From the NCBI GenBank assembly GCA_039029455.1, contig JBCCGE010000038.1:1-29896 (forward strand): 29,896 nt of DNA. Reading direction: 5' to 3'. Shown here piece after piece: positions 7,385-16,317 of the stretch (the first letter of the stretch is position 1; each line of letters begins with the position of its first letter). Below the pieces are notes generated by a model that had not been told where the DNA came from, did not search any database, and saw only the letters and a program-made list of their open reading frames with translations. Origin of the DNA: JBCCGE01 sp039029455. Its GTDB lineage: Bacteria; Pseudomonadota; Gammaproteobacteria; Arenicellales; Poriferihabitantaceae. The position numbers were made by a program, and so were the translations under genes.

Positions 7385-8608
7385 ATGGTCAAAAATCCGA
7401 TTAAAATGAGTTCCCGGCAAAAATTTTCACCGATGATGAAAAAAAGGGAGCTGCAAATTCTGGCGGGGTGCATGGCGGTTACTCTGGTTCTGGGTACGAT
7501 CCACAGTTTTTCCGTGTTTTTGATCCCGCTGGAAACCCTGTTGACCGCCACCCGCGCGGCGGTCAGCATGCTGTACTCCGTCGCACTGGTATTTTTGACA
7601 CTCGCCGTATTGTGGGGGTACAGAATCTATTCGGCGGCAAACCCGGCCTGGCTGGTGCTGTTCGCATGCACTGCGGCGGCCACAGCACTCTTGATCGCTG
7701 CACAGAGCACGAGCTGGTTGATGTGGATGTTGTGCTATAGCGTTGCCTTTGGTCTGGCAAATGGATTGGGCTACGGTTTCGTTCTTCAGTTGTCCGGGGC
7801 CGAACTGGGCGAAAAAGCCGGTCTGGGCATGGCGATGGTCACCGCAGCGTACGCGGTCGGATCGATTGTGGCGTCGCTGATACTGCCCGCAATCCTCACC
7901 AACTATGGGCTGGTCTCAGCGGTGAACGCGCTGGCCGTCTCTATCGCAGCCGGAGGAATCATAGCAGCCGGTTTGCTGTATTTTTCAAACTCGCACTACA
8001 ACCGCACGAATGACACGGCCCAAATCAGCACGGATAGCACACGCATGAAAGCAATAGTCTGGTGGTGGCTGGCCTACGGCTGCAGCGTGTTTGCAGGGTT
8101 GATGGCTATCGGCCACGCCGCAGGTATCATCCATCTTCTTGAAGGCGACTACAGCACGGCGACCCGAGGCGCCGTCTTTATTGGTGTTGGCAGTGCATTG
8201 GGCGGTTTTTTGACCGGGCTGCGGATCAGTCCGCAAAACCTCAAACAATTCATTACCGCGCTGCCGATATTGTCGGCCGTTGTACTGATCCTGCTGACAA
8301 TGGCAGCCACGTCCACCGTCGCCATCGCGTTGTTGTCTGTTGTCGGTTTTTCGTATGGCGCACTCATTGCGCTCTATCCATACGCAATACGCCTGCACTT
8401 TGGCGCACAGCAGTCGGCCAAAATCTACGGTCAGATATTCACCGCCTGGGGTGTCGCCGGACTTGCCGGCCCGGTCAGCGCAGGATGGCTGTATGACCGT
8501 TTTTCTGCGTACACCGTTGCGCTTGTGATAGCCGCGTCGCTGGCGGTACTGTCAACGCTTGTATTTTACCGATGCTGTCGATTTCAGAACCACGGAACGG
8601 CCACATAA
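7385..8608 (+). CDS. MFS transporter
   Basis: The product is a 407-residue integral membrane protein with about twelve hydrophobic segments in two halves, separated by a polar loop near residues 200-220 (SNSHYNRTNDTAQ). The N-terminal half resembles OFA/monocarboxylate-type MFS proteins (GTIHSFSVFLIPLE in TM1, then GLANGLGYGFVLQLSGAELGEKAGLGMAM). The C-terminal FTAWGVAGLAGPVSAGWLYDR also fits that group. It probably moves a small carboxylate or similar metabolite across the inner membrane. In-frame ATGs at 7406 and 7433 are alternative starts, and the last leaves the usual short tail before TM1. It is convergent with the SRAP gene, only 7 bases apart. Confidence 0.8.
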   Translation: MVKNPIKMSSRQKFSPMMKKRELQILAGCMAVTLVLGTIHSFSVFLIPLETLLTATRAAVSMLYSVALVFLTLAVLWGYRIYSAANPAWLVLFACTAAATALLIAAQSTSWLMWMLCYSVAFGLANGLGYGFVLQLSGAELGEKAGLGMAMVTAAYAVGSIVASLILPAILTNYGLVSAVNALAVSIAAGGIIAAGLLYFSNSHYNRTNDTAQISTDSTRMKAIVWWWLAYGCSVFAGLMAIGHAAGIIHLLEGDYSTATRGAVFIGVGSALGGFLTGLRISPQNLKQFITALPILSAVVLILLTMAATSTVAIALLSVVGFSYGALIALYPYAIRLHFGAQQSAKIYGQIFTAWGVAGLAGPVSAGWLYDRFSAYTVALVIAASLAVLSTLVFYRCCRFQNHGTAT

Positions 8609-8615
8609 AAGTTGT

Positions 8616-9263
8616 TCAACGCTGAACCGGATCGGTCAGCGTATCGGAATTGTTGGCGACTTTATTCACCGTCTTACTGACCGGATAGCACTGCAGGTCG
8701 GCGGTAATGTTCAGACCCGTCATCAGATCAATTCGCCCGGTACCGTCATTCAACCAGGTTGCCGCCGTATCCGGAGTCAGCATGATGGGCATGCGAGGAT
8801 GGAGATCCACCAGACTGCCTTCGGAGGATTTGGTCAGAATAGTACAGGAAACAATGTCCTGCTCCGGTCGTTGCCACACGTCCCAGAGCCCCGCCATGAC
8901 AATAGGCTGTTCATTCACAGAGCGCACAAAGAACGGCTGCTTGTTGCCTTTTTCTCCACGCCACTCGTAATAACCCAGCGCCGGGATCAGGCAGGTACGT
9001 GACTGTTTCCAGGCACTTCGGTATGCCGGTTTATCCGCAGCCGATTCAACACGGGCATTGAAAGTAGCGTATTTTGGGCTCGCCTCTTTTGACCAGTGGG
9101 GCACCAAACCCCAGCGCATGACGCGTCCGCCCTCTGCCGTCACCACAGGTACCGGCTGGGTTGGTGCCACGTTGTAACTGCTCGCCGCATCCCGGGGCCA
9201 GTCTCTGAGAATCTCAGCCCATTCCCCCATTTGTCTGACATGGTTTGCATACCGTCCACACAT
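8616..9263 (-). CDS. SRAP domain abasic-site protein (YedK/HMCES family)
   Basis: The start is the ATG at 9263, because SRAP proteins need cysteine as residue 2 after methionine removal; longer reading adds unrelated residues. The catalytic set is visible: C2 (MCGRYA), N69 (TFNARVES), E100 (GYYEWRG) and H155 (LHPRMP). The family covalently crosslinks abasic sites in single-stranded DNA to shield them during replication. Length (215) is typical. It lies close to the lexA-imuA-imuB-dnaE2 operon, which bypasses damage, but is separated from it by a sulfotransferase gene and is on the opposite strand. No SOS box is visible upstream. Confidence 0.9.
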   Translation of the reverse strand: MCGRYANHVRQMGEWAEILRDWPRDAASSYNVAPTQPVPVVTAEGGRVMRWGLVPHWSKEASPKYATFNARVESAADKPAYRSAWKQSRTCLIPALGYYEWRGEKGNKQPFFVRSVNEQPIVMAGLWDVWQRPEQDIVSCTILTKSSEGSLVDLHPRMPIMLTPDTAATWLNDGTGRIDLMTGLNITADLQCYPVSKTVNKVANNSDTLTDPVQR

Positions 9264-9288
9264 AGTCTGTCCCGCCGTGCTGCAAAAA

Positions 9289-9885
9289 TTAAATGTCGCT
9301 AAACCGATAGTCGAACCGCACAATGTCCTCCCGGTATTTACACGCGATCATCTCCTGAAGTTCATCATCATAGTATTGCCGGTAATCTCCGCCAAAGGAC
9401 GCATTTCGATGCGGCAGTGCGACCGGCAATTCCATATCGAGGCGCTCACATACAGTCTGAAAGTCTGAGACTAATGTCTCATACCGCCCAATATAGTCCA
9501 TTTCAAGATCAAACCGATTGTCGATGAAATCAACCTGTGGACGAATATGATTGCCGTAGCTGCTGATCGCATTGATGGTTCTCAACTGCTCCTGAACCGT
9601 ATCGCCTTTGTAACGGACGTGCCGGGAATTGACTTCAGAAACTGCACGCGCCCAGGGATTTCTTACAAAGCAGAATTTGAAATAAGACGCGGCCGTTTTC
9701 ACATCGACAAAGTCATGCTCAATCATCTCGTTAAGGGTAAGATGATTAAGCGGCGTGGTCTTGATTCGGGGGTCCCAAAGATCCTTGGTGCACTCGCACG
9801 ATTCGTCCAGTAGCGCCTCTTCAACAGACGTGCCACCGGTTTTTGGAATGTGGATAAAGATGAATTTATGTGCATGAGAAATCAT
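9289..9885 (-). CDS. Sulfotransferase family protein
   Basis: The start at 9885 gives MISHAHKFIFIHIPKTGGTS, the usual beginning of this family, in which KTGGTS (residues 15-20) is the 5'-phosphosulfate-binding loop for PAPS. FVRNPWARAVS at about residues 73-83 is the 3'-phosphate-binding motif. An ATG 7 codons upstream adds atypical residues. The protein (about 199 residues) is complete. It probably transfers sulfate from PAPS to a glycan or other hydroxyl acceptor, but the acceptor cannot be deduced. It lies 26 bases upstream of the SRAP gene on the same strand. A second, interrupted member of the family lies at 27119-27748. Confidence 0.8.
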   Translation of the reverse strand: MISHAHKFIFIHIPKTGGTSVEEALLDESCECTKDLWDPRIKTTPLNHLTLNEMIEHDFVDVKTAASYFKFCFVRNPWARAVSEVNSRHVRYKGDTVQEQLRTINAISSYGNHIRPQVDFIDNRFDLEMDYIGRYETLVSDFQTVCERLDMELPVALPHRNASFGGDYRQYYDDELQEMIACKYREDIVRFDYRFSDI

Positions 9886-10026
9886 GTCAGGCACAGCTCC
9901 CCACATCCGGCGCGATCGAAGCAGAAAAAGTAGGAATCACGCGGGGAACACCAGAATTTTTTGGCAAAAAACTGCTGCGCACCGCGTTACCGTCGAAAAA
10001 AGCGGTTGCACCCTAAAATTTATCTT

Positions 10027-10059
10027 TTTAATCAAAGACTTAAAAAACATTTGATTAAA
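10027..10059. repeat. 10-bp inverted repeat upstream of the lexA promoter
   Basis: The arms TTTAATCAAA (10027-10036) and TTTGATTAAA (10050-10059) are perfect reverse complements separated by 13 AT-rich bases. The right arm overlaps the candidate -35 of lexA. It could be an operator or a site of DNA bending; it lacks the GC-rich stem of a terminator. Confidence 0.55.
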
Positions 10060-10080
10060 CACATATTTTTACTGTATAAA
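10051..10080 (+). promoter_or_regulatory. Putative lexA promoter
   Basis: TTGATT (10051-10056) and TATAAA (10075-10080) are separated by 18 bases and read toward lexA. The -10 lies inside the SOS box, so LexA binding would block polymerase, giving autoregulation and SOS induction of the operon. Confidence 0.5.
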
Positions 10081-10089
10081 TTAACAGTA
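10070..10089. promoter_or_regulatory. LexA-binding site (SOS box)
   Basis: TACTGTATAAATTAACAGTA matches the gammaproteobacterial consensus at 17 of 20 positions and has the CTGT-N8-ACAG core. It lies 20 bases before the lexA ATG and is the only full SOS box I noticed. It would control lexA and the genes behind it. Confidence 0.9.
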
Positions 10090-10109
10090 ATTCAATAAAA
10101 CAGCGTCAA

Positions 10110-10715
10110 ATGAAAAAACTTACGCCCAGACAACAGGAAATTCTTGATTATATCCGCACAACCATTAACCGTACCGGCATGCCGCCGACACGAATGGATA
10201 TCTGCGACTACTTTGAATTTCGCTCGCCAACAGCGGCAGAAGATCACCTGCGCGCACTGGAGAAAAAAGGCGTTCTGGAAATCATGTCCGGCACTTCCCG
10301 CGGTCTGCGAATTCGTAACAAAAAGAAAACTCTGGGGCTGCCTCTGGTCGGGCGCGTTGCGGCCGGAGAGCCGATTCTTGCGGAGGAACACATTGAGGAT
10401 TACTTTGAAGTGAATGCAAACCAGTTCCAGCCGCGCGCGCATTACCTGCTGCGAGTCCGCGGTCACAGTATGCGGGATGTAGGCATTCTGAACAACGACT
10501 TGCTGGCTGTACACAGAACCGAGGAAGTTCGTTCGGGGCAAATCGTGGTGGCACGACTGGAAAACGACGTCACTGTAAAGCGATTTCGCCGACGCGGCTA
10601 TCAGGTTACCCTGCACCCTGAAAACGAAGATTTCGAACCGATTGAAGTGGATCTTCGAGATGAAGAATTTGCCATCGAAGGACTCGGTGTGGGTGTTCTG
10701 CGTCCAAAACTGTAG
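10110..10715 (+). CDS. lexA: LexA repressor of the SOS mutagenesis cassette
   Basis: The 201-residue product is a complete LexA. It has an N-terminal winged-helix domain (LTPRQQEILDYIR, then MPPTRMDICDYFEF, then SPTAAEDHLRALEKKGVLE), a hinge, the A85-G86 self-cleavage site (RVAAGEP), and an S24-type catalytic dyad S120 (RGHSMRD) and K157 (DVTVKRF). It represses SOS genes and cleaves itself when stimulated by RecA filaments. The recognition helix reads SPTAAEDHLRAL, close to the gammaproteobacterial type, in line with the SOS box found. It is first in a tight operon, with imuA starting 11 bases after its stop. The start has no strong Shine-Dalgarno. Whether it is the only LexA of the cell or a cassette-linked second copy cannot be seen here. 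Confidence 0.95.
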   Translation: MKKLTPRQQEILDYIRTTINRTGMPPTRMDICDYFEFRSPTAAEDHLRALEKKGVLEIMSGTSRGLRIRNKKKTLGLPLVGRVAAGEPILAEEHIEDYFEVNANQFQPRAHYLLRVRGHSMRDVGILNNDLLAVHRTEEVRSGQIVVARLENDVTVKRFRRRGYQVTLHPENEDFEPIEVDLRDEEFAIEGLGVGVLRPKL

Positions 10716-10726
10716 CCGGTACTTCG

Positions 10727-11389
10727 ATGGGAAGAGCGGCACCTTCACTGGATGATATTCTGAAAAATAACCCGCGTGTCTGGAGAGGGTATCGCGAGCA
10801 GGATAAGACTCACAATAGCATCGACAGCGGTTTTGAAGCGCTGAACCGTATATTGCCGTCACACGGCTGGCCGCCACAGTCGCTGATTGAACTCAATGTG
10901 CGTCAGTGGGGACAAGGTGAGCTGTCTGTTCTTTTGCCGTTGATGCGCCACCTGCAGCAGGAGCGGCAGCTGGTCTGGATCGCGCCCCCGCATATACCGT
11001 ATGCACCCGCCCTGCAGCAAAGCGGCTTGTCACTTCAACAACTGACCGTAATCGGCCGGCCCTGCCATTCATCGAGTTCGACCGAACTATCGCCTCAAAA
11101 TATCTGGTGGGCGGCTGAGAAAGTTCTGCGTCATCCGGACTGCGGTGCAGTATTGCTGTGGCCGGCATCTATGGACCCCCGACAAGTACAGCGGTTGCAA
11201 AGCATCGCCGGCGAGCAACAGGCAATTGCCATCATACTGACGACGGATACAGTGATCGACACGGCGGTCAGTCTGCGTCTGCAGATACAGCGCGACTCAG
11301 AGCACATCACAATTTCCATCACCAAATCCCGACTGGGCTGGTGCCACAAGACTATCGCCACTCTGCCAGCGCGTTTGGCATCGCTGTGA
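10727..11389 (+). CDS. imuA: ImuA, RecA/SulA-like mutagenesis cassette protein
   Basis: This 220-residue protein resembles ImuA: an N-terminal VWRGYREQDKTHNSIDSGFEALNRILPSHGWPPQSLIEL, which matches the RecA-like entry of the family, followed by GELSVLLPLMRHL and VWIAPPHIPYAPAL. The Walker A lysine of true RecA is absent, as is usual. In the cassette ImuA helps ImuB and ImuC carry out translesion synthesis. It lies between lexA and imuB and overlaps imuB by 4 bases (GTGA), implying translational coupling. Expression should follow the SOS box at 10070. Confidence 0.9.
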   Translation: MGRAAPSLDDILKNNPRVWRGYREQDKTHNSIDSGFEALNRILPSHGWPPQSLIELNVRQWGQGELSVLLPLMRHLQQERQLVWIAPPHIPYAPALQQSGLSLQQLTVIGRPCHSSSSTELSPQNIWWAAEKVLRHPDCGAVLLWPASMDPRQVQRLQSIAGEQQAIAIILTTDTVIDTAVSLRLQIQRDSEHITISITKSRLGWCHKTIATLPARLASL

Positions 11390-12951
11390 AGCCCATCGCT
11401 GTAAAACCGGCCGCAGGACTGCCTGCAGCGGAAACGGCGTCACCGCCGGAAAAGCCACCTGCACACAAAGCGCCCCGAGCATCCGCTCAACCTTCATTGT
11501 CGGCGCCCGACAGCGGTGAACCCTGGTGGTTGTGCATACGTTTTGATGACCTGGCGCGCCGTATTTTCGATCCGCAGGAGGGACGACCTCATGTGGTTAT
11601 CGAAAATCAACGGGGTAAACACCTGATATTCAGCGCATGCCCGCTGGCCGATGCTGAAGGCATTTGTCCGGGTATGTCACTCAATGCCGCGCGCGCGCTG
11701 GTCAGAGACCTGCAGGTTGACGTGCGTAATATCGATCATGAGCTCCAACACCTGCAACAGCAGGCTGAATTCTACATACGCTTTACACCAACAGTATCCA
11801 TACAGGCACCCGATCGCATCGTTCTTGAAGTCTCGCGCAGCGTGCGTTTTTTTGGCGGCTTTCAGCGTTTGCTTGATGCCGTCAACGACACTCTCGACTC
11901 GCACACTGTGCTGACCGGAGCATCAACAGCGGCGGCAGCCAGCCTGATCTCTTACTACCGTCGCCCCATGTTGGTGACGCAGCAGCAGGATATGCACCGC
12001 GCGCTGGGCAATATTCCGATCAGCGAACTGACACTCAGCGTCAAAACGGAACAGGGTCTTTATAAATGCGGTGTGCGCCACCTGCAGGATTTATGGCGTC
12101 TGCCTCGTGCCGATCTGGCGCGCCGATTTGGTCGTGATCTGATCGATCAGCTGGATCGCCTGCAGGGAAATCAGCCGGACCCGCGGTATCGTGCCAGCGA
12201 GGCGCTGCGTTTTGCCCGTCGCATCACTCTACCCGCAGAAACCGACAGCACGCCAATGCTGATGCAGGCCGCCGCACGTTTACTGACACAGGCTGAACAA
12301 TTTCTGCGTCACCATGGTGCGGCTGCAGAATCGATCCACTTTGTACTCTGGCATCGTCGCAACTGGTATCAGGAAGAATGCACCACGGATGTTGTGATTC
12401 ATTGCCAGCAGGCCGACCGCCGTCCCGGTCGGTTTTTGCCCCAGCTGGACGAACGCCTGCATGGGCTACGTATCGAGCAGCCTGTGGAGGCAGTTTCCCT
12501 GCATATTGACCGATTGATTGCGTGGCAGCGACAAAGTGAGGACCTGTTCTGTCGACGCGATCGCGAAACTCAAAGCTGGTCACAGCTGGTAGAGATTCTG
12601 CAGTCTCGTCTCGGTGATGATCAGGTCGTTCAGCTTCAGCATGTGGCTGACCACTGTCCGGAATACGCCTGGCAGTACCGACAGGGTTCAGATCAGGTCG
12701 GTATCGAGCCTACCCTGGAATCACTGCCCTCAAGACCACTCTGGCTGATGTCCGAACCGGTGGCGATTGCTGAACCTGCCGCCCACTATGAACTGATCAG
12801 CGACGGTGAACGCATTCGCTCGGGCTGGTGGCGACAACCGATACACCGGGATTATCATGCGGCGCGTGCCTGCGACGGCAGCTGGCACTGGCTTTATCGC
12901 GATTTGAACACGCGCCCGACCCGCTGGTACCGGCACGGATTATTCGGCTGA
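11386..12951 (+). CDS. imuB: ImuB, catalytically inactive Y-family polymerase-like protein
   Basis: The start is the GTG at 11386, which overlaps the imuA stop as GTGA; the frame is open further upstream but that part lies inside imuA. After an unusual Pro/Ala-rich extension of about 46 residues comes the normal ImuB start WWLCIRFDDLARRIF, the Y-family palm and fingers, a helix-hairpin-helix/little-finger region (GLYKCGVRHLQDLWRLPRADLARRFG) and a C-terminal tail ending in RPTRWYRHGLFG. The acidic catalytic residues of active Y-family enzymes are missing (APDRIVLEVS where S-x-D-E is expected). QRQSEDLF in the C-terminal half fits a beta-clamp-binding hexapeptide. ImuB acts as the hub linking ImuA, DnaE2 and the clamp. 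The gene is followed 4 bases later by dnaE2. Confidence 0.92.
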   Translation: MKPIAVKPAAGLPAAETASPPEKPPAHKAPRASAQPSLSAPDSGEPWWLCIRFDDLARRIFDPQEGRPHVVIENQRGKHLIFSACPLADAEGICPGMSLNAARALVRDLQVDVRNIDHELQHLQQQAEFYIRFTPTVSIQAPDRIVLEVSRSVRFFGGFQRLLDAVNDTLDSHTVLTGASTAAAASLISYYRRPMLVTQQQDMHRALGNIPISELTLSVKTEQGLYKCGVRHLQDLWRLPRADLARRFGRDLIDQLDRLQGNQPDPRYRASEALRFARRITLPAETDSTPMLMQAAARLLTQAEQFLRHHGAAAESIHFVLWHRRNWYQEECTTDVVIHCQQADRRPGRFLPQLDERLHGLRIEQPVEAVSLHIDRLIAWQRQSEDLFCRRDRETQSWSQLVEILQSRLGDDQVVQLQHVADHCPEYAWQYRQGSDQVGIEPTLESLPSRPLWLMSEPVAIAEPAAHYELISDGERIRSGWWRQPIHRDYHAARACDGSWHWLYRDLNTRPTRWYRHGLFG

Positions 12952-12955
12952 TGTC

Positions 12956-15900
12956 ATGCCTGTATCCGATGATGCTTCGATACCTGACTATGCGGAACTG
13001 CATGTCATCAGTAACTACAGCTTTCTGCGCAGTGGCTCGACACCACGCGAAATGGTTGCGCGGGCAGATGAACTGGGCTATCGCGCCGTTGCTATTACCG
13101 ACGAATGCTCACTGGCCGGTATGGTTCAGGCCTGGATTGAGGCAAAAGATCGATCGATTGAACTTATTGTTGGCAGTGAGTTTTACCTTGAAGATGGTCT
13201 GCGCCTGATCCTGCTGGCGACTGATCGCTACAGTTACGGCAAACTGTCTCACTTCATTACTCTGGGGCGTCGGGCGGCCGACAAGGGTCACTACCATCTG
13301 ACCCGCAGAGATCTGCAACAAACAGATCTCGGATACTGTCTGTGCATCTGGGTGAGCCATCGCGACAGTACTGCAGACGATGGACGCTGGCTGAAGACAT
13401 GCTTTAAGAGTCGCTGCTGGATCGGCGTGGCTTTGCATCGGCACGGTGACCGGCAACGTATGCTGCAGCACTCCGAATATCTGTCTGACAAATGCAATCT
13501 GCCTCGCACTGCAATTGGCAGCATTGATTTGCACCACCCGCAAAGACAACCGTTGCGGGACACCCTGCACGCTATCCGACTCGGCAGCCCACTGTCTGAA
13601 CTCGGCTATTCACTGTTCGCCAACGGTGAGAGCTATCTGCGTGACCGTGGGCACATCGCCCGTCTGTTTCCAGCGGACATGATCGGGGAGACTGTTGAGA
13701 TAGCGCGCCAGTGCCGGTTTGATCCGGCCCAGCTTCGGTATGAGTATCCCGAGAACCTGGTCCCGCCGGGATACACCGATGCCGAATGGCTGCGTCACCT
13801 CACCGAAAAGGGTGCCCGTACACGCTGGCCTTCCGGCATTTCGACACGCAACCGGAACCAAATCGAAAAGGAACTGAAACTGATCGCTGATCTGCGCTAC
13901 GAACCCTATTTTCTGACCGTTCACGATGTGGTCCGCTATGCGCAACGTCAGGGCATTCTGTGTCAGGGTCGGGGCTCGGCCGCCAATTCAACAGTCTGCT
14001 ATTGCCTGGGTATTACCGAAGTTGACCCGGACAGGGTCGGCCTGCTGTTCGAACGGTTTATTTCCAAAGAGCGCAACGAACCTCCTGATATTGATGTGGA
14101 CTTCGAGCACGAACAGCGTGAAGAAGTTATTCAATACATCTACCGAAAATACGGCCGCGACCGCGCAGCGATCGCCGCAACGGTTGTCACCTACCAGCCG
14201 CGAAGCGCGCTCAGGGATGTGGGCAAGGCGCTGGGGCTGTCTCTGACCCAGGTCGATCGAATGGCGAAAACCATTGCCTACTGGGACGATCGTCACATGT
14301 TGTCTGAGCGTCTGCGAGAAGCCGGTTTCGATCCCGAGCATCCGCTGATGCAGACCCTGATGCATCTGGTTGACCAGATCCTCGGATTCCCTCGACATTT
14401 ATCCCAGCACGTTGGCGGCTTTGTCATCAGTCGCGGTGTTCTCAGTGAACTGGTGCCGGTGGAAAATGCGTCCATGCCCGACCGCACTGTGATCCAGTGG
14501 GAGAAGGATGATCTGGAAGCCCTTGGACTGCTCAAAATCGACGTACTGGCGCTCGGCATGTTGAGTGCGGTCAGGAAGGCATTTGACTACATCGAACAGT
14601 ACACCGGAACCCGACACACCATGAGCAGTATCCCAGAGGGCGACGCGGACACGTACGCCATGATCCAACGCGCCGACACGGTCGGTGTATTTCAGATTGA
14701 ATCCCGCGCACAAATGTCGATGTTGCCTCGATTGAAACCGGCAAACTACTACGACCTGGTGATCGAAATTGCAATTGTGCGGCCGGGCCCTATTCAGGGT
14801 GAAATGGTCCACCCTTACCTGCTGCGGCGACAGAACCCGGACAGCGTTACCTATCCGAGCGAAGAACTCGAATCGGTACTGCACCGGACTCTGGGTGTGC
14901 CGATTTTTCAGGAACAGGTAATGCAAATTGCCATCGTCGCCGCCGGCTTTACTCCGGGAGAGGCCGATCAGCTGCGTCGCAGCATGGCCGCCTGGAAACG
15001 GCGAGGAGGACTCGGTCGTTTTGAACAAAAACTCATTCAGGGCATGCTTCAAAATGGCTATGAACAGCGTTTTGCCGAACAGGTCTTCAATCAGATTAAG
15101 GGATTCGGAGACTACGGTTTCCCCGAGTCCCATTCTGCCAGTTTCGCACTGATCGCCTACGTCTCCTCCTGGTTGAAGTGTCATCAACCGGCGGCTTTTT
15201 ACTGCGGCCTGCTCAACAGTCAGCCGATGGGGTTTTATCGCCCGGCGCAACTGGTCAACGACGCCCGACATCACCGCATCGATGTACGTCCTGTAGACAT
15301 CAACCAGAGCGACTGGGATTGCAGTCTGCAGCCCCGACGCATCGGTCAACCGGCCCTGCGACTGGGTTTGCGTATGGTCAAGGGTCTCAGTCAGGAAGAC
15401 GCCCTCGCTATTGTCAGCGCCCGTAAACAGGGACCGTTTCAGACCCTGCAGTCGCTGGTGCAACGCAGTGGCATCAACAAAAAATCCCTCGCGGCACTGG
15501 CTGCTGCGGATGCCTTTCGTCCCATCAATGGCAATCGGCACCGTGCGTACTGGGATGTTGCCGGTGTCGAAGAATCCACCCCGGTATTTCCCAATCCGAA
15601 GTTTGCGGAGGCGACTCCCATGCTGAACCGGCCCAGTGAATGGCAACAAACCCTGGCGGATTATGAAAGCACCGGTCTGACATTGAACCAACACCCCCTT
15701 GCGCTGTTACGTGAACAGTTCAATCCGATGGGAGTCTGTCCGGCAGACAGTCTGGGGACCATCCGCAATGGAGACCGTATTCGGGTCGCCGGACTGGTCA
15801 TTAACCGGCAGCGTCCAATGACCGCTTCGGGAGTGGTGTTCACCACACTTGAAGATGAAACCGGACAATCCAACATCATCATCTGGCCAAAAATCGTTCA

Positions 15901-16054
15901 CCACCAGCGACGCGTGCTGTTGCGGGCAAAACTGCTGATGGTGACCGGAAAACTACAGATCGAAAGCAATGTCATCCATATCATTGCCGAACGCTTACAC
16001 GACTGCAGTTACATGGTTCAGGACCTTTGCAGTCGCTCAAGAGATTTTCACTAA
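12956..16054 (+). CDS. dnaE2: Error-prone DNA polymerase DnaE2 (ImuC)
   Basis: This 1032-residue C-family polymerase begins YAELHVISNYSFLRSGSTP, the PHP-domain start typical of DnaE2, with AITDECSLAG. The catalytic acids are in PDIDVDFE at about residues 376-383 and LKIDVLALG near residue 528. GRGSAANSTVCYCLGI, HLSQHVGGFVIS and GFGDYGFPESHSASFA are all hallmarks of the family. The OB-fold region is near residues 935-1010 and the C-terminus ends in SRDFH, as usual for DnaE2. It carries out mutagenic translesion synthesis together with ImuA and ImuB. It is the last gene of the SOS operon. Length and all motifs are intact, so it should be active. Confidence 0.95.
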   Translation: MPVSDDASIPDYAELHVISNYSFLRSGSTPREMVARADELGYRAVAITDECSLAGMVQAWIEAKDRSIELIVGSEFYLEDGLRLILLATDRYSYGKLSHFITLGRRAADKGHYHLTRRDLQQTDLGYCLCIWVSHRDSTADDGRWLKTCFKSRCWIGVALHRHGDRQRMLQHSEYLSDKCNLPRTAIGSIDLHHPQRQPLRDTLHAIRLGSPLSELGYSLFANGESYLRDRGHIARLFPADMIGETVEIARQCRFDPAQLRYEYPENLVPPGYTDAEWLRHLTEKGARTRWPSGISTRNRNQIEKELKLIADLRYEPYFLTVHDVVRYAQRQGILCQGRGSAANSTVCYCLGITEVDPDRVGLLFERFISKERNEPPDIDVDFEHEQREEVIQYIYRKYGRDRAAIAATVVTYQPRSALRDVGKALGLSLTQVDRMAKTIAYWDDRHMLSERLREAGFDPEHPLMQTLMHLVDQILGFPRHLSQHVGGFVISRGVLSELVPVENASMPDRTVIQWEKDDLEALGLLKIDVLALGMLSAVRKAFDYIEQYTGTRHTMSSIPEGDADTYAMIQRADTVGVFQIESRAQMSMLPRLKPANYYDLVIEIAIVRPGPIQGEMVHPYLLRRQNPDSVTYPSEELESVLHRTLGVPIFQEQVMQIAIVAAGFTPGEADQLRRSMAAWKRRGGLGRFEQKLIQGMLQNGYEQRFAEQVFNQIKGFGDYGFPESHSASFALIAYVSSWLKCHQPAAFYCGLLNSQPMGFYRPAQLVNDARHHRIDVRPVDINQSDWDCSLQPRRIGQPALRLGLRMVKGLSQEDALAIVSARKQGPFQTLQSLVQRSGINKKSLAALAAADAFRPINGNRHRAYWDVAGVEESTPVFPNPKFAEATPMLNRPSEWQQTLADYESTGLTLNQHPLALLREQFNPMGVCPADSLGTIRNGDRIRVAGLVINRQRPMTASGVVFTTLEDETGQSNIIIWPKIVHHQRRVLLRAKLLMVTGKLQIESNVIHIIAERLHDCSYMVQDLCSRSRDFH

Positions 16055-16299
16055 ACCGCCGTGAAACTCTTCAGAGATTCATAGTTTTGTGTGTGTTTTT
16101 GCCTCTTGGCGCATGTATTTCACCGTCTGTTCCAACGCTACCCCGGGGTATCGAACGAAATGACGGTGAATATCTTACTTATTGGGCACTGATCGACACC
16201 GTTCAGAAACCAGAATTCGTTCGGTCGCAAGCAGCCATGTTCATCGGGCGTTCCGTGACCCCGTGGATCGACCTGTTTGCTATCGCAACTCTACAGTGA
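16027..16299 (+). CDS. Possible small lipoprotein, doubtful
   Basis: The frame overlaps the last 28 bases of dnaE2. It begins at a TTG and reads a basic N-terminus, a hydrophobic stretch (FIVLCVFLPLGA) and a lipobox-like LPLGAC, then about 60 residues without a recognised domain. There is no ATG and no clear ribosome-binding site. It may be a real, weakly expressed lipoprotein or chance. Convergent gene D ends 18 bases away. Confidence 0.35.
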   Translation: MQSLKRFSLNRRETLQRFIVLCVFLPLGACISPSVPTLPRGIERNDGEYLTYWALIDTVQKPEFVRSQAAMFIGRSVTPWIDLFAIATLQ

Positions 16300-16317
16300 C
16301 ACCAGATTTCTGACACG

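Noticed and set aside
10282..10877. Minus-strand open frames opposite lexA and imuA
   Set aside because: They are antisense to intact, recognisable genes and have no ribosome-binding site or family features.
14399..15694. Long open frame (431 codons) on the minus strand
   Set aside because: It lies wholly antisense to the motif-rich part of dnaE2 and its translation shows no family features; it is a composition shadow.
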